Assembly (NCBI GenBank): GCA_037893225.1
Contig: JAZGUH010000363.1
Span: 1,054,001-1,118,000 of the forward strand
DNA from: Hippasteria phrygiana
Lineage: Eukaryota > Echinodermata > Asteroidea > Valvatida > Goniasteridae
Direction: 5' to 3'
Length of the DNA stretch: 64,000 bases
Below are positions 25,225 to 37,600 of the stretch, piece after piece. The translations under genes and the position numbers were made by a program. The notes under the pieces are model-generated. The model did not search any database, had not been told where the DNA came from, and saw nothing but the letters and a program-made list of their open reading frames with translations. Position 1 is the first letter of the stretch. The number at the start of each line of letters is the position of its first letter.

Positions 25225-27360
25225 GTTGCTTGTAATCTGATACTTGATGACGTCATCGTGACGTCATTATCGGAAAACTCGAGAGCTATGTAAACTATGC
25301 TATCTGAAGCAGAAATCTGCATTATATCTCCTGCGGTTGATTTTTCAGCAATTTTTTTAGGTTTAAAGGTCTTTTCATTGCAACTTCCGGTCTGGTGACG
25401 TCATCAATCTTCTCCACCTCAACTTGTTCTTAGCGTGAAGCCGATTACATACATCAATTATAGAGTGATTTCAGCAAACTTCGCCACACACATCGACCGA
25501 TTATTCATTTTAAGCATTTTTCAACTTGCCGCTAGAGGGCGCTCGAACATTTTATGTCGTCACAAATAATTGTTTTGTGAAGTACAACCTAGTCGGAGAC
25601 CAACATCGTTGAAAGCAAGTTCCCATCTTTTTCCACTTTCAAATGATGAGGCACTTCCGGTTTGGACCGGAAGGAAGGGTCACGTGATTTGACGCACACG
25701 AGATAAAATAAAGATCCTGGATTATACTATCAATTCCCACAAAAATCAAGTTCCGGGCTCTCACGGTTGATTTTATATTGATTTTCAAAGATTAAATCTG
25801 CTAATCTTTAATTGCTTGTAATTTGATACATGATGACGTCATCATGACATCAGAGTAATATGCACGAGTTCAGTACAGGGTCTGAGTGTATGCCAACTCT
25901 CATTAAGATTGAAGTTTGTTTAAGGGCAAAAGTGCCGATTAGAAAAAACGTGCATAAAGTTTATGGGGTTTTGGGGAGAAGAAGAAAAAGAAGAAGAAGA
26001 AGAAAAAATGATGTCACTTCGAATTTTGTAAACTAGTGACAAATCTACCTAACCACCAAGTTTCGTGACGATTAGACATGGTCTATCCATATGTCTTTCA
26101 AGAAATCATGCCTTTAATGACGTCATTATGACTTCAGTAATTTTTCGCATTTATATAAAAGAATGTACGAGCTAACAAAGCTATTACAAAAGGAATTTTG
26201 AATTGAACATGTTCTGTTGATGAGATGTGGTTTTAAGAATCTTTAACGTTAAAATTTTGAAATTACCATAAAAATCAGATGATGACGTCATTATGACGTC
26301 ACCTCAATTTTGATTTATAACATGTACTTGTTTAGCCAACATACCAGGTTTGAATGCAATTGGACTTACGGTTCTCTTGATATGGGCCCTTGAAAAATGA
26401 GCCTTTATAATGACATCACGTAACACATAATGACGTCATCGTGACATCACTCTTCGGCACACAATTTCAGATTAGGGTCTATGTTTGGGTTAAGTTTGCT
26501 TAAGATCTGATGTTGTTTAGTGACCAAAGTGCCGCAGACAAAATTCGTGTTTAAGAAGAAACCAAAATAGTGGGTATTGTGTAGTTTAGGATTTCTGTAT
26601 TAATTGTGTTCATGTTAGCTTCTGGAGTATTTGATTATTCCAAAAGCCTTTTTTTGTTACTAAAGTAGACTTCTCTGAATCTCAATGACACGTGCTTTTG
26701 TGATTTGGAAAGGTTTTTTAAGGCGGAAAATACGATTTTCTTACGTTGTGTCACGTTTTGGCTCGGTCAACTACTCTCCCACCAGCTATATATCCGTGTA
26801 AAGCTGGGTATTGCGCAATCACGTATTTTGTTACCTCTTAGCTAACGATTTCACTCCAAAAAACCCCTGCAGATGTTCTTCGACGTGGCCCTTTGTTCTG
26901 AATGTGGCAAAACGAACAATTTTCAAGTAGATTGTGTTCATGCCTGGGCGAAAGTGTACTAAACTACACCATCGCGCGAACAGAACAAAAACAAAGGCTT
27001 TCCTGCTGTAGCGGAAACGCCAAAAAATGTGCGTCTGTTGTAAACATACGCATGGCTTTTCCTTTTTTTCTTTTTTATTTAACATAAAGTATCAGAAGGT
27101 CTATGTCTTTGCTAAGTTTAAGATCTGAGATTATTTTATGATTAACATTTCGTACTCCAAACTTGACCTTTAAGTTCATGTTACATGCCACACGAAGACG
27201 TCATTATGACGTCACTCTTCGCGGCACGACTTTGCATCAGGGTCTATACCTATGCTAACTCTGACTAAGATTCGATGTTGTTTGATGACAAAAGTGCCGA
27301 TCAGAAAATCTATGCACAAAGTCTATGGGATTTGGGATAGAACTAAAATAAGAAGCAGAA
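25225..27360. repeat. Dispersed repeats between satellite and 600-bp modules
   Basis: About 25230-25960 matches about 55630-56360. It includes a lone satellite-like unit at 25649 and a GA-rich tract at 25975-26010 that lacks hairpins (truncated cassette). About 26030-26560 has further palindrome modules. About 26570-26960 looks single copy. A degenerate cassette lies at 26970-27065. No gene is supported. Confidence 0.7.
26970..27065 (+). repeat. Hairpin cassette 4 (degenerate)
   Basis: AGAACAAAAACAAAGG precedes an imperfect hairpin (GGC-TTTCC-GCT with AGC-GGAAA-GCC, small bulges) at about 26996-27021. A second hairpin at 27027-27053 (TGCGTCTGTT with AACATACGCA, one mismatch) is followed by TGGCTTTTCC and a T run. 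It lacks a clear GA tract. Confidence 0.65.
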
Positions 27361-29316
27361 AAAAATAGATATAGGGCCTTCAAAAATGCAAATTTAAGAT
27401 GACGTCACGTGACATGTGATGACGTCATCATGACGTCATGATTCGGCACCCATCTCGAGTAGATAGTCAATGCATATGCCAAGTTTGAAGTTCATGGCAT
27501 TTGAAGAAGTGCAAAATTTTAAGAGTACAATGAAATTTGAAACATTTACAAATTCATAAAAAATCAGCCGATGACGTCATCATGACGTCACTTCGGATTT
27601 TGCATGCTAGTGGCACTATCTACCTACCCACCAATTTTTATGACGATCGGACGTACCCTTATGTGTGTTTCAGAAATGCACATTTTTGATGTCGTCATGA
27701 TGACGTCACACATTTTTCAAATGTATGTGAAAGAATATAGGAGCTAACAAAGCTATTACAAAAAGAATTTTGAATTTAGCATGTTCTGTTGGTGAGATAA
27801 GGCTTTAAGAAACTTTGAAGTTGAAAAACTTTAATATTACTGTAAAATCGTATGATGACGTCATCATGACGTCACCTTAATTTTCATCTATAACACGAGC
27901 TACCATACCAATATACCAGGTTTGAAGGCAATCGGACCTACCGTTCTCTAGATATAGGCTCTTGAAAAATGCACATTTAAGATGACGTCACATGACACGT
28001 GATGACGTCATCATGACGTCACGTTTCGGCTTACATTTTCAGCTTAGGGTCTATGTTTGTGTTAAGTCTGATTAAGATCCGAGGTTGTTTAGTGACCAAA
28101 GTGCCACTTACAAAATTCGTGTACAAAGTCTATGGGATTTGGGATAGAACTAAAAAATTCACAGAAAATCAGCCGATGACGTCATCATGACGTCACCTCG
28201 GATTTTACATGCTATTAGCACTATCTACCTACCCACTAATTTTTATGACGATCGGACGTACCCTTATGTGTGTTTCAGAAATGCACATTTTTGATGACGT
28301 CATGATGACGTCACACATTTTTCAAATGTATGTGAAAGAATATAGGAGCTAACAAAGCTATTACAAAAAGAATTTTGAATTTAGCATGTTCTGTTGGTGA
28401 GATATGGCTTTAAGAAACTTTGAAGTTCAAAAACTTTAATATTACCGTAAAATCGTATGATGACGTGATCATGACGTCACCTTAATTTTCATCTATAACA
28501 CGAGCTACCATACCAACATACCAGGTTTGAAGGCAATCGGACCTACCGTTCTCTAGATATAGGCCCTAGAAAAATGCACATTTAAGATGACGTCACATGA
28601 CACGTGATGACGTCATCATGACGTCACGTTTCGGCTTACATTTTCAGCTGAGGGTCTATGTTTGTGTTAAGTCTGATTAAGATCCGAGGTTGTTTAGTGA
28701 CCAAAGTGCCACTTATAAAATTCGTGTACAAAGTCTATGGGATTTGGGATAGAACTAAAAAATTCACAGAAAATCAGCCGATGACGTCATCATGACGTCA
28801 CCTCGGATTTTACATGCTAGTAGCACTATCTACCTACCCACTAATTTTTATGACGATCGGACGTACCCTTATGTGTGTTTCAGAAATGCACATTTTTGAT
28901 GATGTCATGATGACGTCACACATTTTTCAAATGTATGTGAAAGAATATAGGAGCTAACAAAGCTATTACAAAAAGAATTTTGAATTTAGCATGTTCTGTT
29001 GGTGAGATATGGCTTTAAGAAACTTTGAAGTTCAAAAACTTTAATATTACTGTAAAATCGTATGATGACGTCATCATGACGTCACCTTAATTTTCATCTA
29101 TAACACGAGCTACCATACCAACATACCAGGTTTGAAGGCAATCGGACCAACCGTTCTTTAGATATGGGCCCTTGAAAAGCGCACTTTTAAGATGGTCACG
29201 TGACACGTGATGACGTCATCATGACGTCACTCTTCGACATACAATTTCAGCTTAGGGTCTATGTTTGAGGTAAGTTTGGTTAAGATCTGAGGTTTTTTAA
29301 GAATATAGGAGCTAAC
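27360..29316 (+). repeat. Three tandem modules of about 600 bp
   Basis: Copies begin near 27545, 28155 and 28765, with the landmark GATCCGAGGTTGTTTAGTGA at about 28076 and 28681. Each contains three or four paired TGACGTCA palindromes, a CACGTGATGACG stretch and a TCGTGTACAAAGTCTATGGG end. The same modules recur at 52735-53945. The array ends within a module at about 29316, where single-copy sequence begins. Confidence 0.85.
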
Positions 29317-30007
29317 GTTTCAGATAATTTGCTTCGAATAGGAACACTTCTGGCTGGAAAATATTTTCTATTAAAGTAATTATCATGATCAGTTGTTTCT
29401 TTCCGTATACCAGTTGAAGTAAACTTTGGAGCAACCTTGATAAATGGTCAGCAAATGCCAGTTACTCGTGTTTTTTTGTTTCTTTTTTTCAAACGGAATG
29501 AAGTAAATGCTACAGTACTTAATAGTCAATCAACTATGCTAGACCAATAAAAGTTCAGTCTTGTATTCAGCAAATGTTTTTAAGTATTAGTTTTTGCTTT
29601 AGTTTTGTTCATAGAGATGGTAGTAAAAGCTACAAAACTGGAAGTAAAAGCAAATGTTACTTTTCATCCGTACAACCCATTATGGGGTAGTATTAACTAA
29701 TCGTTAATTAACCAGTCTGAAGTCCGGTTTATCAGTACTTCATGCGCCGGAATTTGATGGTGAAGTTAATTCTGGGCAACAACGAACGTCACAAAGAAAC
29801 AATTATTGTTGACGTCACAAAATTCGCCTCATTCTTGTGAAGTGTGAACCGGTATGTTCAGAAAGTTGTTTGTTTTTGTGGTTAAAATTTACAAATAGCG
29901 AACAAATTATTTTTCAGTTAATGAAGAAATTATTTTTAAGCTGTTGTGGTACTTTTTAGCTGCTCCGGCGCGAAGCGCTGCGGAGCAGCTATTGTTTTCG
30001 TTAAGAT

Positions 30008-30039
<32 letters not shown>

Positions 30040-30880
30040 CTTTTTCTTCTGCCCTTTTTGCCATAGGTTTTGTACACAACTCCCTTTCCCACCTAATTTC
30101 ATACTGTTAAAGCTCGTGTTGTCCCCTCGAGTTGTCACAACAAAGGCCATATAGCGTAGATGGTCCTAAAGCAATGACGTCATGATGACGTCAGTAGTTT
30201 TTAAATTGTGGCCTCATGAATATTCAATTTTCCACGCTTGCAAGCTTAATATCTGAAAAACCAATCGAGATGTGAAGTTTATATCTATTGCAAAGTATTA
30301 GTTGGGCGGCCAAAATGTTTCTGTTTGAGTAAAATGTTCGTGACGTCATCATGACGTCATCTGGAGGCCATTAACTGAAAGCACAATTTTGCGTGTTTAG
30401 CAACCTCCTATGACAGCAAGCATAAGACAAGTCATACATTGTATTTTGGTCGACCTTACTGCAAGCGGAAATGATCGTGGCTCATTCCAGTGTGAAATAA
30501 GGCCCATTTCAAAATTTAGCGAAAAGCAATAAGATAACATAAGAATTCTGGGAAGGCGATAACCGTGGGTATTTTGTAGCGCGTTGTGAATTTATGTGTG
30601 GACTGATTTAGACTCGTTATCGGTCCTTCCGTTGTCCTTCGGACTTCTAACACGGGATTAGGATAAAACGTATGGTGCGGGAAGTAGTCTAATTCATCCC
30701 GCACGTTAGGGCAAATCTACCAATGTGTTGAGGGCAGCAGACAACCTTAGCGGTTGCACAATTTGCACGAATGAGGTGGAATTTGGGGACTGTGCGAAAG
30801 TGTCTGAGCTGGAAATGTGTATAGCGGCCTCTCGTGACTATGATTTCAGACAATTCCAACGTGATTAATGGTGCATTTTT
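29317..30880. other. Mostly single-copy sequence with antisense repeat members
   Basis: 29317-29950 shows no gene or obvious repeat. 29958-30060 carries an antisense hairpin cassette. 30170-30360 has isolated TGACGTCAT pairs. 30465-30590 is the reverse complement of the CCCAGAATTC module that the Polinton inserted into. No coding region is supported. Confidence 0.6.
29958..30090 (-). repeat. Hairpin cassette 5, antisense
   Basis: The hairpin at 29958-29990 has arms AGCTGCTCCG and CGGAGCAGCT, with an inner GCGC-GAA-GCGC stem. Read on the minus strand it is preceded by GTACAAAACCTATGGC, a GA-rich tract, a long A run and AACGAAAACAA, the same order as in plus-strand cassettes such as 57930-58050. 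The stem differs at paired positions from the GGCTTTTCCG and GGCTGTTTCG types. No terminal variable hairpin is seen. Confidence 0.75.
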
Positions 30881-30884
30881 TCAG

Positions 30885-31660
30885 GCCTACATCTACAGAA
30901 TTACAGGTCCGATTGGGCTGAATTTCGGTATGTGCTAAGACCATGATGTGTGATAGATGCAAACTAAACTGACGAAATGATGACGTCATCACGTGATATA
31001 TGACGTCACATTAAAGGTGCATTTTTCTAAGGCCTAAATCTTTAGAACTACAGGTCCAATTGGGTTAAATCTCGGGATCTGCCCAGACCATCATGTGTTA
31101 CACAGGAAAATTTAACTTACGTAATGACATCAGCGCGTGCCATATGACGTCACATTAAAGGTGCAATTTTCTAAGGCCTAAATCTTTAGAACTACAGGTC
31201 CGATTGGGTTAAATCTCGGGATGTGCCCAGACCATCATGTGTTACACAGAAAAATTAAACTGACGTAATGACATCAGTATGTGCCATATGACGTCACATT
31301 CAAGGTGCAATTTTCTAAAGGCAACATCTAGAGAACTATACCGATTGGATTGAATTTCGGGATGTGCCCAGACCATCATGTGTGATAGATAAAAATTGAA
31401 CTGACGTAATGATGACGTCATCCCGTGCCATACGACGTCACATTTAAGGTGCATTTTTCTAAGGCCTACATCTTCAGAACTACAGGTCCGATTAAGCTGA
31501 ATCTCGGTATGTGCTCAGACCATCATTTGTGATAGATGAAAATTGAACTGACGAAATGATGACGTCATCACGTGTCATATGACGTCACATTAAACTCGGA
31601 TTTTTCTAAGGTCTAAATCTACAGACATACAGCTCCGATTGGGTTAAATATCGGGATGTG
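30885..31660 (-). repeat. Antisense tandem repeat, about 140-146 bp, five to six units
   Basis: Units carry a CTAAGGCCTAAATCT-type box at about 31033, 31171, 31313, 31458 and 31606, plus TGACGTCATCACGTG-type palindromes and CAGACCATCATGTGT. The reverse complement matches the general module (ATCGGACCTACGG, then GCACCTTTAA), so these are diverged members in opposite orientation. Confidence 0.8.
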
Positions 31661-34171
31661 GCCACAATTTCACCTGAGCCATATTTACTTTTGTATGTGT
31701 AGTAGAATATGGATTTATACGATGCACATCATAAACTTCCTTGAGGAGCAGCTTTTTTCGTCATATTGACGAAAAACCTCTCGTCATAATATTGTTATTG
31801 AATCGATTTATCTTGGTCTGAGCGAAAACATCGAATGGTACATACGAATGCTACCTCCGGGAGGATTGGTTCGTTAGTGGATGAACAAACACCGTACCAC
31901 TAATTATTTGTAATAATTTTTTAATTTTTAATTTTTTTTTTTTTTTATGAAATCTAATTTTAAATGGGATGACTGAGAAATCTAAATTAAAAACTGTTTA
32001 CATTTCTTTCTTTTTTCAATGATAAAACATTATAAGGTTATGTACCTGCTTCCTTTTTTTAAAAGTTCGAACAGTTTTTATTAATTTTTTAAATTATAAA
32101 TAGCAAATCAAATCATGAGATTTAGAAATATCAAAAATCGTTGTTATCATCATTACACTACGGTCTTGTCGGTACTCGTGGCAGAGTAAATCAAATACAG
32201 GATGATCAAAATGCAAGAGCGCCCTCTTTTTCATTAGTCTGGTTCCTGTATTGTAAAATGCCTGACAGGGTCGGGTATCAGACACCGTATCTCATTATAG
32301 AAAGCTGAAGGTGGAGTATATCAATACATATGGCATGGAATTTATGAAGAAAATATTGATTTTATTGACGATTTGTAAAGTTTTTATTTCATTGTGTATT
32401 GTAAGAGAGAATTATTCATATGTTTCGTCAATTGGGACTTAAAGTCAAATGCTATGAGTAACAGACCTATGGTTTTTATGAGTATTGTTGTGTTCGCCTC
32501 GTGTATAACGTTATTCGTACGACTTTTTAATAATCGGTCATTGGCTTGTCACTGTACATTGCTGTATGTCAGTATTAATAATACTGATATGTCAATGATC
32601 GAATGTTAAAAAAAGTCATAGGCTTATCTGTGTACGTGTTTAAGTTATTGGAAGAAGTCCAGGAAAGATTTTACTTTAATACCCCCCATTAAAATCGCTT
32701 AGAAACATCAAAATCTTGGAAAATAACCATCCATTCAGGAATGTACAAACACTTGGCACAGTGTTGAATTTTGTGACTTTATTGTGTAATTTGTGTGTTT
32801 AATAGGGGAGGAAAGTTTGTGTTTTCTGTGTTATATGTTCTTGGTACAGCATATGCATGTTGATTATTGCTTCCTTTTTTACAATTACAGATTTTGCTAA
32901 CATAAATCTTGAAATAAGAGGTTTTGCCACGTGTTTAGACAGTTGTTATCAAGGATGAATGGGTATTTTTCAAGATCTTGCTGTTTCTGACCAATTTTGG
33001 TGGGGGTATTAAAGTAAAATCTTTCCCAAGTCCATTGGTAACGTTTTTAAGCTGCTGGCCCAGTGTTCATCCAGGGAGGAAGGAATAACATTAGGTTCAT
33101 GTTCTCGTTTTTAGGCCCTAGGCTTAAACATAATAGATATGAATGTGAGCAATTTTGAAAATATATGAAACTTTTTTGCTTTCATTATTTTATCCATTGT
33201 GACTCATATTAAAGTTTGATAATGCTTGGGACATAAATTTTGCTTTGGCAATGTTTAGTAATTTTGTGGTACGAAATTAAGAGTTTTACTAGTGCAGCAT
33301 CTTACTATTCTTAATTACGCTGGTTCATATTTGACACAAATTTGAGTGCGAAGCGAATTTGTTAGGGTAATGACAAATGTCACAATGCGAAGACCATTGT
33401 TGATGTCATGAAATTTGCTTCGCTTTTGCATTTGTGTGAAGTATGCACCAGCCTAAGACTTTGTGCACAAACTTGACAGAGTCTGTGGGGTATGACAGAA
33501 AAGAGATAATAAGGCTGAATTCGAATCACGTGTCTAGAGCTAGGTGTTTGTCATTGTCCATTGCAAATATGTGGGCACATGCTGACAATAGCTGTAGCTC
33601 TGGAAGCCAGTTTCAGACACGGCTGAGTAACATGTTATTTTTATTTTTTTTATTTATTATTGATTCATCATTACATTTATACCTTTTGGTACTTTTCAAG
33701 TCATATTTAAGGGACAGTAAATGGTGGCTGGATGCGGAACCCTTTCCTTTAGGTGCTGGATTGGAACATGAATGAGGATCAGTCTATCAGCACCAACATG
33801 ACTGAATTGACAGTGCTTGTTGTACCTCTGTCAGGCTGTGCATCATGTGGAAGTGTTTTTTGTGTGAAAGAGTTCAAAATTGCCATATCTAGTATAGAAT
33901 GGTGTGCAAGAACATACATGTATACTATATGATATGTTGATTACATAACTTAATATGTGGGAATGATCTGATGACAAGACCAAGAAGGGCCATTGAAGCA
34001 CAGACAGAATGATGCCCAAAATGTTTTATCTTGTGTTAGTCTTTGAAATTGCATATCTAGCATGCTGGTTGGGGCCATGTGACATTTGCATTTATTTTTG
34101 CAAATGATAATATGGATGCTTGACTTTTATGCCTAGTTGGATGTATGTGGAGGGTGATGATGTATAATAAA
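31661..34171. other. Gene-free AT-rich sequence with one dispersed repeat
   Basis: A short perfect inverted repeat, TTTTTCGTCA-TAT-TGACGAAAAA, is at 31754-31776. About 32640-33030 is homologous to about 61855-62140 (shared ACTTGGCACA, TTTTGTTTTCTGTG-like and TGGGGGTATT landmarks). The open frames here, including a 110-codon one at 33443-33775, show no recognisable family and are not called. Confidence 0.55.
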
Positions 34172-34593
34172 TTAAAGGGACACTAAGCCCTGGAATCCTT
34201 CAAAAGTTTATGTCTTTGGTTACTTACCTAACTTATTGCCAAGATCTGAGTGTAAAAATTCTAACATAATGTGTAATATTTACGGAGATATGAGGAAAAT
34301 ACTGAAATATTAAAATATGTATATTCAGACTGGCATCGCATATAGTGCAGTCTGGACGCAAGTAAAGCACTAAGGCCACCACTCTGAATTCCAACGGCGT
34401 GAATTTTCCAAACCAAAGTGGCGTCCTTGAAATTGTTTTTGTTAAATATTTTCAGACAAACTGTGCATTTTCAAAGGATGGGCGTGTACATTATTATATT
34501 CTACTTTTGAAATTTTTTTCCAACCATACACATTTTAGGACAAACGCTTTTAGTAGCCCAATTGGGCGCCTCCAAGGCTTAGTATTCCTTTAA
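34172..34593. mobile_element. MITE-like element, 422 bp
   Basis: The left end TTAAAGGGACACTAAGCC and right end GGCTTAGTATTCCTTTAA are inverted repeats (16 of 18 matching). TTAA at both outer edges could be part of the repeats or a target duplication. There is no internal coding capacity. It ends 77 bases before the Helentron ATG. Confidence 0.65.
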
Positions 34594-34662
34594 TGGGGCT
34601 TATAAAGAGTATGGTTTTGAAATAAATACATGTATTTAGGTATTTTTGTATGTTTTAATGTC

Positions 34663-34670
34663 TTGCAGGT
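34663..34670 (+). promoter_or_regulatory. Possible 3' splice site before the Helentron ORF
   Basis: TTTTAATGTCTTGCAG ends at 34668, two bases before the ATG at 34671. The CAG and T-rich run resemble a splice acceptor, so a 5' exon upstream is possible. There is no direct evidence for the donor. Confidence 0.3.
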
Positions 34671-37600
34671 ATGAAGGCTACACAGACTGTGCACCGGGGC
34701 ATTCTTGGATATCACTTTGATGAATGTTTGTCTGTCTTGCAGTCATTACCTCATTCCACTCCCCTCATGATTCCATTTCATTCTTCTACTATGTCCTGTG
34801 TTTGGTCTATTTCATCCTCCAGCAAGTTGACATCACCTCATCATGCAAATGCTCTGAGGTTGGCACCTCCTCAGAGAAGTCGTCTGCTTGTGACTGCCAG
34901 GCAGTGCGCAAACCAGTTGGCACACGACAAATGTGTGTATGTACTGGGACAAGTGAGACCAAATTCGCTTGCTTCCGGTACTGGGGCCCTCTTGCCTTGC
35001 AACTGGATAAGTTCAAAGAAAAGATGCACTGAGTTGAGCAAATATAAGTTGAGCAAATATAAGTTGAGCAAATTTAAGCTGAGAAAATGTAAGCACAGAA
35101 ATGTAAATTCAGAAGTGTTTGACATCAGTAATGTGGAGAAGCAGACAACACAGAGTAAAGAAAGACACAAAAGGACTGCAAACCATGAGCAGAGACGAAA
35201 AGTGACTGTGTTCAGGAAGTTTAAAGTTGGCCATGTGACACCAAAGAGAAAAGGTTATCAAAATGCATTGATAAGGTTGAAGGCAAGTGGACAGAGCTGT
35301 TGTAGTCGAAATCAGGTATTGGAATGTGTAGTTGAGTATTGTAAAGAGCCAAAGAGGGTTTCCAAACCAAATAGGAAAAAGATCAGAAGGAATGAGCGAA
35401 AACAGGCATTTCACAGATTGCGGAGTGGTAACGTAGTGGAATGTCGTATGAATAAAGAAGACAGAAGATGCCATGAAAAAACTCAGAAAAACATACAAAG
35501 TCATACTCGAAGAAGTCTTAGTTATGTTTTAAAGAACATGCAGAATAAGACAGATTGTAAATGTAAAGAGGACCAAGTCAGTACAATGTATGTGTCCACA
35601 AGGTCAAAAAAACAGCTTCAGCATAAGCTACTTTCTGAGAGTAAGAATTCAGGCACAGAAGCAAAGAATGACGTCAAGAAGTTGAAAAAAAATCGAATTG
35701 TTCTTGAAATGAACAAAATGGAAAGTGATGATCATTCAGTGAAGCATACATCTAGTAGGCAGTGTTGGTTGTGTGATGAAGTAACTGCTCCATTTGATAG
35801 AATTGTGACTTGTGATACATGCAACATATGGTATCATGTCAATTGCATGGGATTTTCAAATGTTGATCATATTGTGCTCCGGAAACCAATTTCATGGATG
35901 TGTTCTAAATGTGGACGATGTAATTACACTGTGTCTTTGTTATATGATCTTGGCATTCCTACAGATGAAAACATATTCCAGATGTCCCTGAATGAAGGTG
36001 ATGTTAATGAAGAATCAGTGATGATGTATGCTAAACATGATTACTGCACACTGGAAGGCATTAAGGAGATTAATGAACCCGAAGGTGAGATTAACAAAAG
36101 CAGAGATAATGTGTGTGTAAGCAGTGCTAACATGAAGTTGAAAAATCTAGGCAAGCAACAGTGCATAAAAGAACAAAGTGGCGGTTACTCATTGCGTAGA
36201 AAAAAAATGACTAGTAACAAGGACACTAGTCGTAAAAATGGAGATAAGAGAAATGAAAACGTAAATGAAAAGAAATCTACACGTATTAACTTATTAGAAG
36301 CACAAGCGAACAATGTTCAATGTGTTAAGGATGTTAAAGAACACAGTATTGGAAATGAAATGGAGGAGAATATGGAAAAGGGAATGAAGTCACGATATAG
36401 TTTGCGCAGTAACAAGGAACCCGTGTTGGTAGTAACTGAAAAGCAAAATGAGAAAGGCAAATCAAAAAGGAAAGCTGAAGAAAGTTTCAAAAATTGTTCA
36501 GAAGCTACAGGCAGTACAAAGAAACTGAGAATGTTGCCACAAAGAAATAGGTCATTTAAGATAAACAAATCTGATGTAGTGAAAAATAAAACATGTACAT
36601 GTAGAACCAGGTGTTTTTGCACAAGCATTCAAAAGACAAGAGAAATTGATGGTAGAGTTGTTCAAGGAAGTTTTCATCAAGGGGACTGGAGATTTGCTGA
36701 GAATAGTGGCAAACAGTGTGTTGCAAACAGTTTGTGTGCAGCAATGTATAGCAGAATTAGGAACTTGAACAAATGGTGTTCTACTGATCTGGATTTTGTA
36801 TTGAATACTGGAAATGAATTATACAGTTATTTATCTCGTAGTTCTACAATGATGAATGAGTATTTGTTAATCAATGAGTTACCTGATGAAATAGATGTTT
36901 TTAATCAGCATTTCAATATGAAGTTTCATGAATCTGTGTGTGGTATGTTTGAAGGAGAAACAAATCTATCTGAATTTAATTTGATTCCATTGAGTAGTGC
37001 ACTGGAGCAGACACTTCAGAAATATACTGCATGTTTCATATGTTTCAATGGGAATACATTTTCAGTAATTGCTCAAGATGGAATGTACTATATTTTTGAT
37101 TCACATTCTAGAAATCACAATGGTTGGCAAGACTCTGACGGAAGAAGCTTGATGAAATGTGTAACTTCATGGCAAGGTGTGTACAAGTATTGTATGGAAC
37201 TTGGAAGATCTATGAATCTATCTGATACTGAGCAATTTGAAATTACAGGTGTTAATATATGGGTTAATGATGATCTGAGCATCTGTAGTCATGAAGACAT
37301 TGACAATGGCAATAGTGCATGCACTAGAAGTAACACACACAGAATGGAAACAAAATATTCAACCAAAGGAAATGCAGGTACACAGTTTGAAAAAAATTGT
37401 GGATCGAAAAGAAATACAGTACACACAGTTTTGTCAGATGCTGAACATGCCACAGATATTGATCAGGAAATTACATGCATTGATAACAGTGATAATGACC
37501 TAGAAATCATAAAAGTTACTCACCCAGTCACTTTTAAATTTGTTCCATTAACTAATAAAAGTAAGATTGCATTGTGTCGGAAATTTGGTGTGACCAAAAT

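Noticed and set aside
33443..33775. 110-codon open frame upstream of the Helentron
   Set aside because: No recognisable domain, ordinary composition of non-coding DNA, and no supporting context.
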